Counted from the stretch's first letter, positions 23,300 through 35,499 are shown. The stretch is 64,000 nt of DNA from Saccoglossus kowalevskii (GCF_000003605.2 NW_003120922.1:591409-655408); one strand, 5' to 3'. Notes: generated from the letters alone by a model not told the origin. A program made the numbers and translations.

Positions 23300-26200
23300 G
23301 CCATGACATGTGACATATTCCAGTACATATTGATTGAAAGATGACTCTAATACCATTACTGGTCATTGAGCTTACATACCCATACTCTCTAATGACAATA
23401 GGTATGACTCAGATTCTGTAACTGTCAGATTTCACGACAGAATAACCACATAGATATTAAAGACACTCAATGATATCAAGAAATGAATTACTAGTCAAGA
23501 TTCGGAAAAAAAAATATTTGCCTACATGGTTATTGTCACAGTGTAAAGTCTGTCAATTGATATTGAGAGGGCCACCCACGGAACTCACACCGGACAGGGG
23601 GTTCTTTCACTGCTAGAATGGGATAGAAAAGACAATAGTACTGGAAATGAAATTCACACACACCAAAATATTAGGTTAAAGCTCTTGGCTTTAATACTTC
23701 TCAAAATAATTACAAGAAACAAAACACATATTAATACAACGAATTAATTCACTGAAATAGGGGATTATCTAGAGAAGTGTGCGTTGGTGATAACTCTCAG
23801 TTCCAGGATGTAGACATTGATGACAGTCAATATTTCTTGCTGTGTAACAACGAAGTAATACAGGAGTCAAGAAAAATGATTTAGAATTTCACTATCTGTT
23901 GAACTGATCCAACAACATAGCATACAGAATTATCTATGTGTCGATAAGTGTGCGCAAAAGCCGTACACTGTTACGTCATAATTACGGCGAACTAATATAT
24001 TACTGTCTAGTAACAAATATCGCTCTCTGATCAGCACTAGTTCAAGAGCATGCCTACACATTGCTTTCTAGTCATGTAGACATACATGTATATTTAATGA
24101 CAACGACAGCGATCAACTTCCTATTTTACCTTTAGTTGTGAATAACTGGATCCTGTCAACCAATCACTGCACACGCATGGGAGTAAAACGTTAGCGGCAT
24201 ATATGATGTCTAAAATCCGCAGTTATTAAAAATAACTAATCTACATGTATTGTGCATGCATACGGTTTTTGTGTTTTGATAAAATTGATTCTTGTATGGT
24301 CACATATGGAGTAAAAGTTAATTCTACGAACAAAAATGGCATAATTTTGTACGTATTATAAATAAACTGTGTGTTTAAATAGCGCTTGCATTTGTATCAA
24401 GTTTGAGTAAACATAATTTGAGCACATTTGAGAAAATAACTTTTCTATTCGAATATATTTTCTAGCAACATTGAATTGTTTTGTCATAAACCGATACCAT
24501 GTTTGTAATCTGCCAAGCACCAGTTATTGGTAGTCATAATTGTTGTACTGCATAAACATAGCACATAATATTTATTATTATTTGTATATGTTCTGACCTA
24601 AAAAAACAGCTTAAACATATCCCAAAATATTTTACCTGACGACTGGGAATTTGCTTATGCTGTATGTATACAAGTAACCTATGTGTATCCACTTTATTTG
24701 CAGTTAAGAATAAAAATGGTTTGTGCAAGTTTACTGATGTTTTAAATGTCAAAAGAAATTGAGTAATTTTTTTTTTTAATTTGTGAATTGTGAATTTGTG
24801 TCATACATTTTGAATAAAACGATTTATATAATGTTAGCTAAAAATATCATTCAATCTGCAGACATAGCCTCGCCATCATGTGCTTATGTGTGGCCTACAT
24901 AATATATTACAAATACCAATTGGTAGTCTTTATTTTTAAACCTTGTTAATAACACATAAATTATTTATTTACAGTCAGTCTCCTTAGTATGTAATCTTGG
25001 GAAGTCGTGCCTTCTGTTCAATTAACACATACAACAATTAAAACACCAGACCAAGCTTTAAATTACATTTTTTTTATTTGATGTGTTTTCCAATAATAAG
25101 AATAAATAATGATAAATAACAGGTACATTCGTTTTGCAGTGTGTATTGAAATGGGAACAAACAAAGTACAATTGAGTAATTAATATTACATTATTGGATC
25201 TGAAAATGATCGTGACGTCACATTGTTATGTGAGACTGCCAAGCACATGCAAAAAGTAGAAAGACGTTACAAATTGTACTGATGACGTCATAGGCTACCA
25301 CGGCAAATTGGTAATCATGGAAGCATAGTATGTGTTAAATGCCCGACTGATTGGTACATTTGCATTATGTTTAGTGTATTCATGAGTTGGCGGACTCTTT
25401 ACAATGAAGTTTCGGAAACGAAATATCCCCCGGCTCTTTTCCTTGTTGACTTTGATCGACTGTCCGTACATTTACTTTCATATTTACAGACTCAAAACGA
25501 TATAATGCTTATTGCAACGAACATGGGAATCGGGAACCTGTTGTACTGTGCGTCAGTGCAAAATATGTCCAAAATACTACATTGCGACCATTTTTATATG
25601 CACTACTGTAGCGACGAAAACCACTGTACTGCTTAGTAACATGAAGAAAAAAACACATAAAAGAGAACGAAACAACAATTATGAATAAATATATACAAAT
25701 AATTAAATAAAATTGAAAAACAAATACTTAAATTAACCAATAAACATTAAATCTGTTCTTTGATTATGCTTGACGTGGTTCTGGTACAATGTGACACGAA
25801 TCCAAAATGATCAAAATATATATATTATATAATCAACTTCCAACTTGTCTATAAAATGGTCTTATTACCGTTCAGTATTAGACAAATATTAACATTATTC
25901 GAACTAAGCCCCGCAATTTAGCAGTAAGTAGTGAGAATCACACGTACTCCCGTTTGCAACGCAATTGTAACAACGTGGAGTTGTATACGATTTATTTGCA
26001 TATTTGCAAGGTACTGAGTATACAATGCATATTTTTTTTACGCAACATGTCGTATTAAACCATAGTGTTGATATTTTAAGTATGTACGTGTTGACCTCAC
26101 TGTACCAAATCATAAATTGATGGGATGATCTTTAGTAATCAATCGATTTAATAAAACCAATAACCGCAATAACAGAAATTTTGCTTCAATTGCAATACAA

Positions 26201-26545
26201 TTGAACTCACGTGAATGGCACGCATGTCAATAACACAAATCTTTCGAGCGCAAATCTGGTTCACGTTTTTTTTAAGAATTGTAAGCTTACTGTAACGACA
26301 TTGTTCACGGACAGATTACAATAAAATTAATTACTAATAGACTTAATAAGAAAAAAATACTGTCGTCAATATTTTGTGCTGAAACGTAAAACCAGATAAA
26401 AATATAGAACTAAATAATAAATGTAATAAATATAAATATATGGCCTGTGAAGCAGCTAAACCGTCGAAGGATTTTTCTTCGACTGAATAATTGATCGATT
26501 CCAGATTATGAAAAGACCAGGTCGGGAAATCCCGAATACGCTGCT
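23300..26545 (-). repeat. 3' flank of ILP-2 (copy 2 of the triplicated block)
   Basis: Reverse-complement match to 6835-10150 and to 40470-42800. About 23560-24300 has no match in the other two copies and looks like an insertion, of unknown type, beginning near GAGGGCCACCCACGG. The + frame 25367-25636 lies in this block and is not preserved in the paralogous copies. Confidence 0.65.
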
Positions 26546-26721
26546 CTATTCGTCCATTGTTCTGACTTCTCGTTGGTGAGAGCAGTACTCTGCCAATTCT
26601 TCCCAGACACAACCTCCGCCGACGTCGCAACACTCGTTACTAGCATCTCTGTGTCGTCTTAAGCTTCGTTTTTCTAAAGGCCCTGTCAAAAAATCGTGCG
26701 TCTCTGCCGAGTCAACGAAAG
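26546..26721 (-). CDS. ILP-2 A-chain exon (terminal)
   Basis: Acceptor TTTTCGTTACAG ends at 26722 on the minus strand; TAG at 26548-26546. Encodes AFVDSAETHDFL, basic sites EKR, LRRHR, and CCDVGGGCVWEELAEYC. The segment from Val-Trp to the stop is almost identical to ILP-1, while the loop between the CC pair and the third Cys differs at all five positions. Confidence 0.88.
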
Positions 26722-29700
26722 CTGTAACGAAAAGTACAAATCAAATCATGATATTTTGTTTTTACATTTTCATTTCTCCTATTTTTACTCTATGTGTTAC
26801 TACACTAGAATGTGTTATTAAGTAAGTAACCACACTGTATGACGTTTTTAATTCGTAATACTTCAGATGCAAATAACCGCAGATATCTCGTTACGAGCGA
26901 GAGAGTGAAGCGAGACTTGTTTTCTTCCTTCAAATGGTGCTCTATTTTCTTCCGCCATGGCGTTCACTGTTAAAAATTCCAATTGTACACAGACCAAAGG
27001 AACAGAGGGTGCGATAATGGCAGAAAACACATCAAAAATGTGATTAAAATGTTTCCTAGATCTCTCATTTTCAACGAGAGCTCGGTGGTCACTTTGCGTA
27101 AACATTTTCACTGTGCGCATGTACAATAAGATTATTTGTCTCCACTACACATAGTTATTTCTTCTGGATTTGAACGGGTGTAAGACAATGCCAAGTATGT
27201 TGGACTCGTATAATGTTCTTATTAATCAAATATTATACAATTTTCACGCTGTTGCATTACTCGGGGCGAGTTGAAAATGAATATTTTTTATTTCTTGAAG
27301 GATAATTTGCAAATACAAAACAAATTCCTGAAATTCTCCAAAAAACCTCACCACAAATCTGGTTATTGAAGACGAATTATAAATGAGAACATTTTCAAAA
27401 TCATTTGTTATTTAGCACAAATTTGTATAAGCTACACAGATTGTACCATACATTAAAACATTCGTACAGAGAATCAATGAATCCATAAGGACGCATGTAA
27501 ACTGGTTTTTATGAAAATTGCTACAACAACGCGCCACTGCACTAAAATATTTGTATTTTTTATCTAACGTTTACTGTGCTTCAAATGCAATATTTCAAAG
27601 GGCGGCGGTCGTCGCTCCACGCATGCGTGAGATATGGGTTCCATAAAAACAAAGATGGCGACTCTGACTGTTGTGCACACCAGCGAGTACAAATTGAGAG
27701 GTTACCAAGCTTTAATTAGGTACATTTTTCAGGTGATTGGAAGGTATCGAACGAGTCACTGGCGGTAATTAGTGCAAATGGCGCCCACGGCATTAATAAA
27801 AGTTGGTCAACATACAGTATCAAACAACAATATTGAGAGAAAAACAAATGTTAATATTACATCTTCAAAATGCCTATTACATAATGCGAATGTTAGATTG
27901 ACTACACTAGTAGCATGCACCCACATAACGATTAATTGAAAGAAGTGTTATATTTGTCGATTTCGTCAGCAATGCTTCAGGCTCGTTCGAGGCTCGAACA
28001 GAACAAGCTCGTTCGAGGTTCATTTATAACGCACTCCATCCACGGCTTATTTTAACTTGTATTTGTACAAACCGGCTGCACATTGTCTTCAGATGATGGT
28101 ACACTTTGTGATATGTTAAATGGATACTTGGATGTACAGTTATTCATAGTAAGATGTTCAATAACAACCAACTACGAGCAAAAGCGACAAAGTGTTTTTA
28201 GTGGACGTTTTCACGATTACATTGACGACAAACTATGAGCGGGTCTAACAAACGTGAATGACAGATTTTACAATGACGTCGTTCGACAAAAAACCACATT
28301 ATATAGAAACCTACAATGACAACTACAATCTGGCACAGACGACAACAGAAATATAATTACTTCAGGCGCCGGAAAGTCCGGCAAGATAAACACAGGTAAT
28401 GCGCGTGTGTAGAAATAACCTCGGGTGCATTATTAAAAATGCACCGTGAAAATGTCTCGAATTTCGGGTAATGACGTTTTTAATATTCCAGACAATGATA
28501 CAACCAAACTCGTAGTTACCATGATGATGAATCAGCATCGAATTCGCCATTAAACAATTAAAAAAGCAACAATAACGAAAAACAAGCTGGTAGACTGGTT
28601 GGCGATCTGCTCCTCTCAAAACGTGAAGATAACGTCGATGTATAACTAAAACCGGTGTATACGAAGTTCACAAAAAGCATTCAGTTTTTGAAGTCTGTCG
28701 CATACGACTTATTTACTACTTCCGTTTCACTGAGAATGTTCTAAAACCGTACTGTGTCTGGGTGGAATATTCTAAATTTTTTTAGAGACTGGTTGAATAG
28801 GTAATAGAACACTGTAGGAGGCAATAGAAGGTAATGGAACATTCTAGAAATTTATAGTAAGTTCCAGACTCATTATGTATGCTGATGTAATGGTCTATTT
28901 ATAGACAGTGTGGGTATATATAGGGAAGTTGTTAAGCACTGAGTTCAGATCGGAGATCTCATTGAATTGTATTGGAGTTTAAGTATCTAGTTATTGGAGT
29001 AGTGGAGTTTTACCGCGTTATTGTACTTGATGTTTGCAGAGTATAATAATACCAGTACCAGTTGAAACCTCATCTGTTGGCTTCGTGTTCGTATTGTATC
29101 ATCGCCGCCAGGGAAGTCTTTTTGTTACTGTTGCCATTTTGGTATTTGAACCATCACACTTGTACTATACCAATTACGGTAATATTACGTTGCGTGTGAC
29201 AAAGTCACTTCACTTTATTACTAGCACGTATTCTGCAGTTAGAATTATTATATTCTTTGATTGAGCCTAGCATTTACCTATAAATGGGTTTACAACCCTA
29301 CTAGAGTCAGTGACGGTATGACCTTCCTGCCAAGTATGAACAAAATCGGCCCAGATGAAAAAAAGTACACAGTTAAAAAGCCGTTACTGCTGAAAAGTTA
29401 GCCAAACTTTGCGGTCAAATTTCACGGTAATGAAGAAGGATATCCAAAAAACAAAAGAAATAGTAAACTCGTGCCATTTCGTAGAATGAGCTATGTCCGA
29501 GGTTTGTAGTCCTGGAATTGTGACAGGAGATACAAAAATTTGCCATGGCAATAGTGGGCCAAGATTTGTTCAGAATATACCACCTAACTAAAGTTAAGGT
29601 GTCACCTGCCAAGGTTGAGCGACAAAAATCACAGTTAATACGAGAAGACACAACAAATCACACTAACACAGTCAGACACACGCAGACAAAAGCGACAGGC

Positions 29701-32700
29701 CTTACGTGCAACTATTTGACCCACGTTTTTGATCAATTCAATGGTTTAGAAATTTACGATTTTTAATATCAAAGTATATAATGTCTGGGAATCTATGTTA
29801 TTTCGTTATCCACAAATGTACAATAAATAACATATATGCATATATTTATGAAAAGATTGTATGCTTTGAAGGGTGTGGACTCATCGGGCGCTGGTGGTTT
29901 CATTTTAAGTTTTGTCTATAGTCGAACTATTTGAATGTTCGCAGTATGTGCATGCCGATTGAGTTTGAACATTCGACACAGAATTCGAGAAAATACTGTG
30001 TGGGTTACTGATGAGAAATATAACATTCAGTAACAGTGTACTTGTGTAGAAAGCACGTAATTCTCTATGATATCAACTAGATATCAGCAGCATGGTCGTG
30101 TCTGATTCCTATATCACAACGACTACTATTATAGGTGGAGAATTGGGTGAATTCCCATACCATATAAAAATGTAGGGTTTCATTTTAAATAAGTGGGAAA
30201 AACCCCGTGTCTTACAATTTCATTGCGGTGAACTTTGTTTGTCATCAGCGGCGCTGATATTCATCTTGACTCAATTTCCACAATTACCATTCAAATTTAT
30301 TCATTATTTAAGCAGATCGAAGATCGAAGAACCCAATTACAAATCTGGGATGAAGGTCGTTTTTCAGATATCCCGTGGCAATCCAATACTTGCTATGGCA
30401 ATGGTAATGTGAGTTTTCACGTTTAGGAAAGAGCGGAACGGCATAACGGAACAACAGTTTTATGCACGATGCCATATTGATATGTCGTATGCCTGGTAAA
30501 TGGGTTGTATGTCCTTGGAGAGTATTTGAAGGTTATTTTTTTTTCTGATTTATGTACTATTCAGACTATTGTAATCACCCTTTTTAACACTTTCATGGGT
30601 CATTTATTCTTTTTTGTCTGTCACTGTTTTGACAAAACAACCACAGACAAGTTACCATCATTCCGTTGTTGGACAAACATTGATACCTCATTCGCCCATA
30701 TCAAAGTTTTCATATGATGTATACATCAGGTTTGGAATAGCTATAGCCGCCACTCTTGACGCAGCTCATTATTGGTAAACTTTATTATGTGTTCTTTGTT
30801 TGTTTTGTGTGTTTATACTCAGTGCCAGACTTGATAACAACGATTTTTGACTTGATGAAAACGAATGTTCGGGAATGATCGGGTACTAACGTAACTGTCG
30901 TCTCATATCATCACAGCCGCCGCACAGCACCACAATGTCGTGCAGCGCCACATTCATCAATAACACATCAAATTGCATGAAAAATAATATTAATTTGATT
31001 CTGGCAATTATGTATTTTTTTTACTAATTACGCTAATTAATGTAGTTGTCTCTCAAATATTCTATAATGATTTAGAATACCCCCCCCCCCAAAAAAAATG
31101 TCATACCAAGAGTTTGTGTTATGTCAAAAAAGAATTAAGACTGTAACGTAGTGTGGTGTGAATCGGAGATTTTTTTCCGGATGGCGCCATCTGGATAACG
31201 AAGCATAGACTACAATATTTGTCCCTGAGCGTAGGCGAAACGGCCAGGACCAGAAAGCAAACAAGTTCCGGTGTCTATATCTGAATCTATGTCTGCCTGT
31301 CTGAATTTCTCTAAGACTATCTGTCTGAGTTTATCTAAGACTATCTGTCTGAGTCTATCTAAGTCTGTCTGTCTCACATGCCTTTTTAGTCCCCGTTCGG
31401 ACGCAGTCCGAAAACGGGGACTTATGTTTTGACCTCTGTGCGTCCGTGCGTGCGTCTGTGCGTGCGTCCGGACCTGTATCTTGGAAATGCCTGGACCAAT
31501 CACAATCAAACTTCACACATACATCATACATGATAGTATACATATGCACGTCAATTTGTTTCACGATCTGATTCAAGATGGCCGAATGGCGACCATTTGT
31601 GCACTAATAATCATCAAAAACAAGCATTTCACAGCTGTTAACAAATGGATTTTGTTCAAACTTGGTATATACATTAGACATTATAGGACCTTGATGCACA
31701 TAATTTTGTTTTACGATCTAATTTAAGATGGCCGAATGGCGGCCATTTTTGTGCTAAAAAATCATGAACATCAAGCATTTCTCAGCTGTTTGCAGATGGA
31801 TTTTGTTCAAACTTGGTATATACATTAGACATTATGGGACCTTGATGAAAATTATTTTGTTTTTCAGATAAGATTCAAAATGGTCAACTGGCGCCCATTT
31901 TGTTTTAATGAATGTGGTTCTCGTGCCATATCTCTGACTTGCTTTCACTGATTATGTTCAAATTTTAAATATTCATTATACATCATGTCATAGATAGACA
32001 GATATATTGGTTTGACGATCTTATTCAAAATGGCCAAATGGTGGCCATTTTTGTGCTAAAAAATCATCAAATATCAAGCATTTATGGATGGATTTCGTTT
32101 AAACTTAGTACATATGTTAGACATTACAGGTTCCTGATGCACATCATTTATTTTTCAGATCAGATTCAAAATGGCTGTCTAGCGGCCATTTTGTTTTAAT
32201 GATTGGGCTTTTAGAGCCATATCTCTTATGCTTTGAGTGATTATATTCAAATTTTATATATTCGTTATACATCATGTTATATATAATAATGTTATATATA
32301 ATGGCTGATTTTGAATGCTGTTTCAGTACTTTTTTGGCGATCAGATACAAATGTCAATCATTGTAATGTTAACAAATTATATTCCTGACATGGTTATATT
32401 CCAGCTATATTACTATAAACAAAACTATATATCTTAAATGTGATAACTAACGGGGACTGTGCCATGCATGGCTTGTTATAAGGTAAATCACGTGATCCAA
32501 ACTGATGCATCACATGACTCAAAACACCTTTTATAATAGGACAGTGATTCAATACACCTGATAAGTTTCCCGAAAATACATTGAATAAAAATACAAAAGT
32601 GATTTTAGCACCTCCATATTGTGGGTATATGCTGATTTGTCGCAGGTGATAATGTTTTACGAATTATATTAATACACGTGATGCCATACACTGTCAACTG

Positions 32701-34156
32701 CCCATATACCACATACTTGCTAAAAGCGACACGGATATTGTTTTAGAAACCACGCTTGTTGATAGCATTGTGAAGATACGCTTGATATTGTTTCAATACA
32801 AGTGTCACCCGTGGTAATTCTGCCAACGCCCATGATGGGTGTTTGTACGAGCGATATGACAGTTATTTAACAATTTTCTAAACACTACATCTAATATTTA
32901 AGATACTTAAACTAAAAAAGTATACATGTACTTAAATATGTACTTACAATGTCATTGAACTGTAAAAATATTTTTGAAAAAAAATTATTATTAACTTAAA
33001 TTGTTACATAATCCAAGTTATGCTTACCATCTTCAGTCCTTTTCCGATCTGCTGATTTATGTATGTCCACGTGACAGACGTATTCGTAGATAATAAACAG
33101 ATTCGATCCGCACGCGTGAATTGTTTCGCTTGTCCACTTACCCTGCCAGTCACTAAGAGTCCTAAAAAACAAATAACAATCCAAACGTAAAATTGTCTAC
33201 TCTTGATTTTGCTTGAGACATGAAGTCATCGTAACGCGTTTTAAATATATGACACATATCCGAAACAATTTACAATCCGATTTCAAAAGGAAATATTTGG
33301 GCGGACAGTTCAAACATATAATATCAGATGGAGATATGTTTATATATAACTAATATGTAATAAACAACACTAAGAGGAGTATCCGACATAAAACTCGATA
33401 AATATATATCAATGATGATATCTTTCTTTAAATTGTCTAAATGGTCATCTCCGCTTCTCAAATTGTATTCAACCCTACGTAAATTGGTATGGCAACTGTG
33501 GCGCTGGCAGTTGTGGCAATTCCGTGTAATAAATCAGTGAGATTATTCTTGATACTTCCATACTATTTTCTTAGTACTTTAATCTAATGTGCAGGAAAAG
33601 GAGATTGAATCTTATGGATGTAAATCGCGAATATTTCTCTCAGTTCCTGAAACTCCCAATCCGTGGCATTGCTCACGAATTGCATCAAGGTGACTGATCA
33701 GTTAAACTCCAGAATTAGTAATTATGTTACTAATGCATCGCTGAAATAGTAAGTTTACTCATCACTTCACAAATTAACATATTATGTTGTCGCATGATGG
33801 TAAACTAACGGCAATCGTTATTCGACGTGAACGGCGATAGGTTTATGCAAATTCAACAATTCTATACACGCTCCGCGGAGTCTCGAATACGCACTTACAT
33901 TTCCGCGTGTGCTTTGTTGAAAATGCGAAACGGTAGTTTATTAATCTAGTTTTTAATGACAATTACTCCGCTTGTTTAATGAATCTGATATCATCCATGA
34001 TATATTCTCTCTTTATTAAACTTACCTAGCACCGTACATTGTATCGAGCTCACTGAATGTGATTGTTTCTTCCTCCTCCACAGTTAAGGCTTGTATTTGG
34101 CATCGCATAAAACTAAGAGTCAAGCAGAATACCAAGTCCACTAGTGACGTACTCAT
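26546..34156 (-). CDS. Insulin-like peptide precursor ILP-2 (three coding exons, 146 aa)
   Basis: On the minus strand, 34156-34026, 33161-33028 and 26721-26546 join with the same phases as ILP-1 to one uninterrupted 146-residue preprohormone. The signal peptide is MSTSLVDLVFCLTLSFMRCQ and following. The B chain is IHACGSNLFIIYEYVCHV, the classical insulin B core CGxxL..VC with 11 residues between cysteines. RKR ends it; the short C peptide is followed by EKRSLRRHR, and the A chain is NECCDVGGGCVWEELAEYC with a tail SHQREVRTMDE. As in ILP-1, five residues replace the normal three between CysA7 and CysA11. Predicted to be a secreted heterodimeric hormone acting on an insulin- or relaxin-type receptor; which one cannot be read from the sequence. 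Intron 2 is 6.3 kb and holds several repeats. It is the more conventional of the two paralogs. Confidence 0.9.
26722..27130 (-). repeat. Intron segment conserved before the A-chain exon
   Basis: Matches 39950-40310 (+), including GGAAGNAAACAAGTCTCG.. and ATGGCGGAAG-type words; the nearest part (CGTCTGAAGTATATTATTACG) is also before the ILP-1 A exon at 6515. The frames over it (27126-26863 -, 39949-40305 +) look protein-like in both copies (VDVMAEGNRAALFDGRKQVS against VNAMAEENRAPFEGRKQVS), so a coding past cannot be excluded. Confidence 0.55.
27655..27719 (+). CDS. Possible first coding exon of an unidentified gene
   Basis: AAAGATGGCGACTCTG places an ATG in an AAGATGGCG context, the arrangement used by many YY1-type initiator promoters, below a CpG-rich stretch (GGGCGGCGGTCGTCGC at 27599). 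The frame reads MATLTVVHTSEYKLRGYQAL then I, ending at TTAATTAG|GTACAT (27719), phase 2. No downstream exon was recognised. It would lie inside ILP-2 intron 2 on the opposite strand. Confidence 0.35.
27722..28752. other. No gene seen (ILP-2 intron 2)
   Basis: Unique sequence. The minus frame 28619-28362 has no recognisable feature. The tandem word GCTCGTTCGAGGCTCGAAC near 27982 gives a small palindrome. Confidence 0.3.
28753..29293 (+). mobile_element. LTR-like element end (possible solo LTR), fossil
   Basis: Starts TGTGTCTGGGTGGAATATTC, has a TATA-type GGTATATATAGGG at about 28911 followed by AAGCACTGAGTTCAG, and ends near GGGTTTACA. The U3-R-U5-like order suggests a solo LTR of a Gypsy- or BEL-type retrotransposon. 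No internal genes and no obvious target duplication were found. In intron 2 of ILP-2, absent from ILP-1. Confidence 0.3.
29294..30829. other. No gene seen (ILP-2 intron 2)
   Basis: Several short frames (29651-29415 -, 29545-29766 +, 30235-30426 +, 30505-30717 +) show no domain or splice support. The phrase AGATATCCCGTGGCAATCC-like occurs beside AATTTGCCATGGCAATAG, weakly suggesting an internal duplicated piece. Confidence 0.3.
30890..30960 (-). repeat. Remnant of the 18-bp minisatellite
   Basis: CAGCCGCCGCACAGCACCAC and GTCGTGCAGCGCCACATTC are two or three units of the family that is expanded at the matching site 4536-4855. Confidence 0.6.
31287..31377 (+). repeat. TCTG/TCTA-type microsatellite
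   Basis: Degenerate TCTGTCTGAGTCTATCTAAG units, directly next to the element starting at 31388. Confidence 0.7.
31388..32458. mobile_element. Hairpin-ended non-autonomous element with five internal ~150-bp tandem units
   Basis: Left end AGTCCCCGTT (31388) is part of a near-perfect 35-bp hairpin closing with AACGGGGACT (31413-31422); the right end is again AACGGGGACT (32449-32458), giving a 10-bp terminal inverted repeat. Inside, TTCAARATGGCCGAATGGCGG recurs at about 31575, 31725, 31876, 32026 and 32167, a period near 150 bp. There is no coding frame of note. The structure fits a non-autonomous DNA transposon grown by internal tandem duplication. It sits in ILP-2 intron 2 only. Confidence 0.7.
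33028..33161 (-). CDS. ILP-2 B-chain exon
   Basis: Acceptor TTTGTTTTTTAG ends at 33162, donor GATG|GTAAGC follows 33028; 134 bases as in ILP-1. Encodes TLSDWQGKWTSETIHAC, then GSNLFIIYEYVCHVDIHKSA and DRKR. This exon alone carries the diagnostic insulin B motif. Confidence 0.88.
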
Positions 34157-34159
34157 TGT
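34026..34159 (-). CDS. ILP-2 exon with start codon and signal peptide
   Basis: Acceptor GTATATTACAG ends at 34160, ATG at 34156, donor GCTAG|GTAAGT after 34026. Encodes MSTSLVDLVFCLTLSFMRCQ, IQA, then an acidic LTVEEEETITFSELDTMYGA. Same length and phase as in ILP-1. Confidence 0.85.
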
Positions 34160-34936
34160 CTGTAATATACAAAATCCAGATAAACAAATAAATGTGTTGA
34201 TAGTAGGACGATATAGCAGTAACGGTTTTTGATATTGTTCATGCTTGTTTAAAAATTGGAGGCAGCATAATATCAACAAACTAGGTAATCTGTGTTGTTA
34301 AATTAAATTGTCTGTGGAATCAATTCTGATGGTTAGAAATGAAGTCACTTTGTACGCTGCTTTTTATTTACGATTGGCGGTACTAACATTATCTAAGTGC
34401 CCCAACCACGCAGGCATAGCTGCGTCGGGCTGTGGCATATTCCCGTGTACGTTGGTGCATTGCACTGAGATATGGGTCGTTCGCCAATTGACACTCGCGT
34501 CGTGTTGTGTTGTATTGGCACCTGCACAAACGAGGCGGCCCCGACAAACGACCCTGTTTGTACTGAGCGGATAAACACACTCCTGTTTATAACACGATCA
34601 TTGTAATAAAAGTTGATATGAGTAGGTTATAAAACCATTAATGTCTAATGAGATAGTAATGTATGTTTAGTTCGCGTTGTTGGGCTAGATAATTACAGAC
34701 AACCTAGTGATCATGCATTGACATCCCAGCACCAACCAAAAGTTTGATTCATACGAGCCGGCAAATATGGATATGGCAAAAACATTAGTGTGCAGTTTGT
34801 AAGTTGAGAGAAAAAAAATCAGACAATTCCTCGACAGAAAAGTGAAAAAAAAAAACTTTTAGAAAAACAGAAAAAAAACCTTGTGCAACCAACCTCAGTG
34901 AATATAAAATACTCACATTCAAGGTTTTCACCGAGG

Positions 34937-34943
34937 TTTTATA
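34937..34943 (-). promoter_or_regulatory. TATA box of ILP-2 core promoter
   Basis: TATAAAACCTCGGTGAAA on the minus strand is identical to the ILP-1 core through 18 bases. GATCAGTGATCAATACATTCG lies just upstream in both. A leader exon ending near GAG|GTTGGT or GAAT|GTGAGT is likely. Confidence 0.6.
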
Positions 34944-35499
34944 GGAAGCGTTTAAGCGTAGAACAGATCGAATGTATTGATCACTGATCCCACAATCATA
35001 CATTTAAATTCACCCACAAATAGATCGAAGGTTACGAGATTTTTAACAGATGTGCGATGTATCTTTCTCTTGTATTGTCATGTTTAAATGTGGTATGTCC
35101 AGTGTACCCATACTGCTGAGTCCCAAGTTAAAATAATACAAACCATATCGATTAATGTTGAATGGCCACTATCGACCGCACTGCATTGTGGTGATCAGAG
35201 CCTTTTGTTCCTTTGAGTAAGCTTTCGTAATGATTTAAACAAATCGATATTTAAACACAAGGGCTCTTTTCATTCTGTGTTATTATGATGACGATAATTG
35301 TGTATAATTGCGAACAAATGCTATAATAGTTGATGTTGCTGACACTTTAGTGTGCAATTATGCCTCGAATCGGACTTAACGTCATCTGTGTGATATGTTT
35401 AGTATCGTGTTGGTATCTGAGAAAAATACACTGACGTCTTATCTGGTACATTCAGTCAGTCCATAATTCAAATTACTAATTCGAATCAATCAACGGTTG

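Noticed and set aside
31388-32458. Possible CRISPR-like or satellite array from the regular GATGGCCGAATGGC units
   Set aside because: Units are about 150 bp, diverged and enclosed by terminal inverted repeats, as in a DNA element; nothing prokaryotic is present.
34308-34574. Frame upstream of ILP-2 with a matching frame near 2740-2949
   Set aside because: Both are the same duplicated flank; no ATG-proximal promoter, signal or splice context, and frames are open on both strands.
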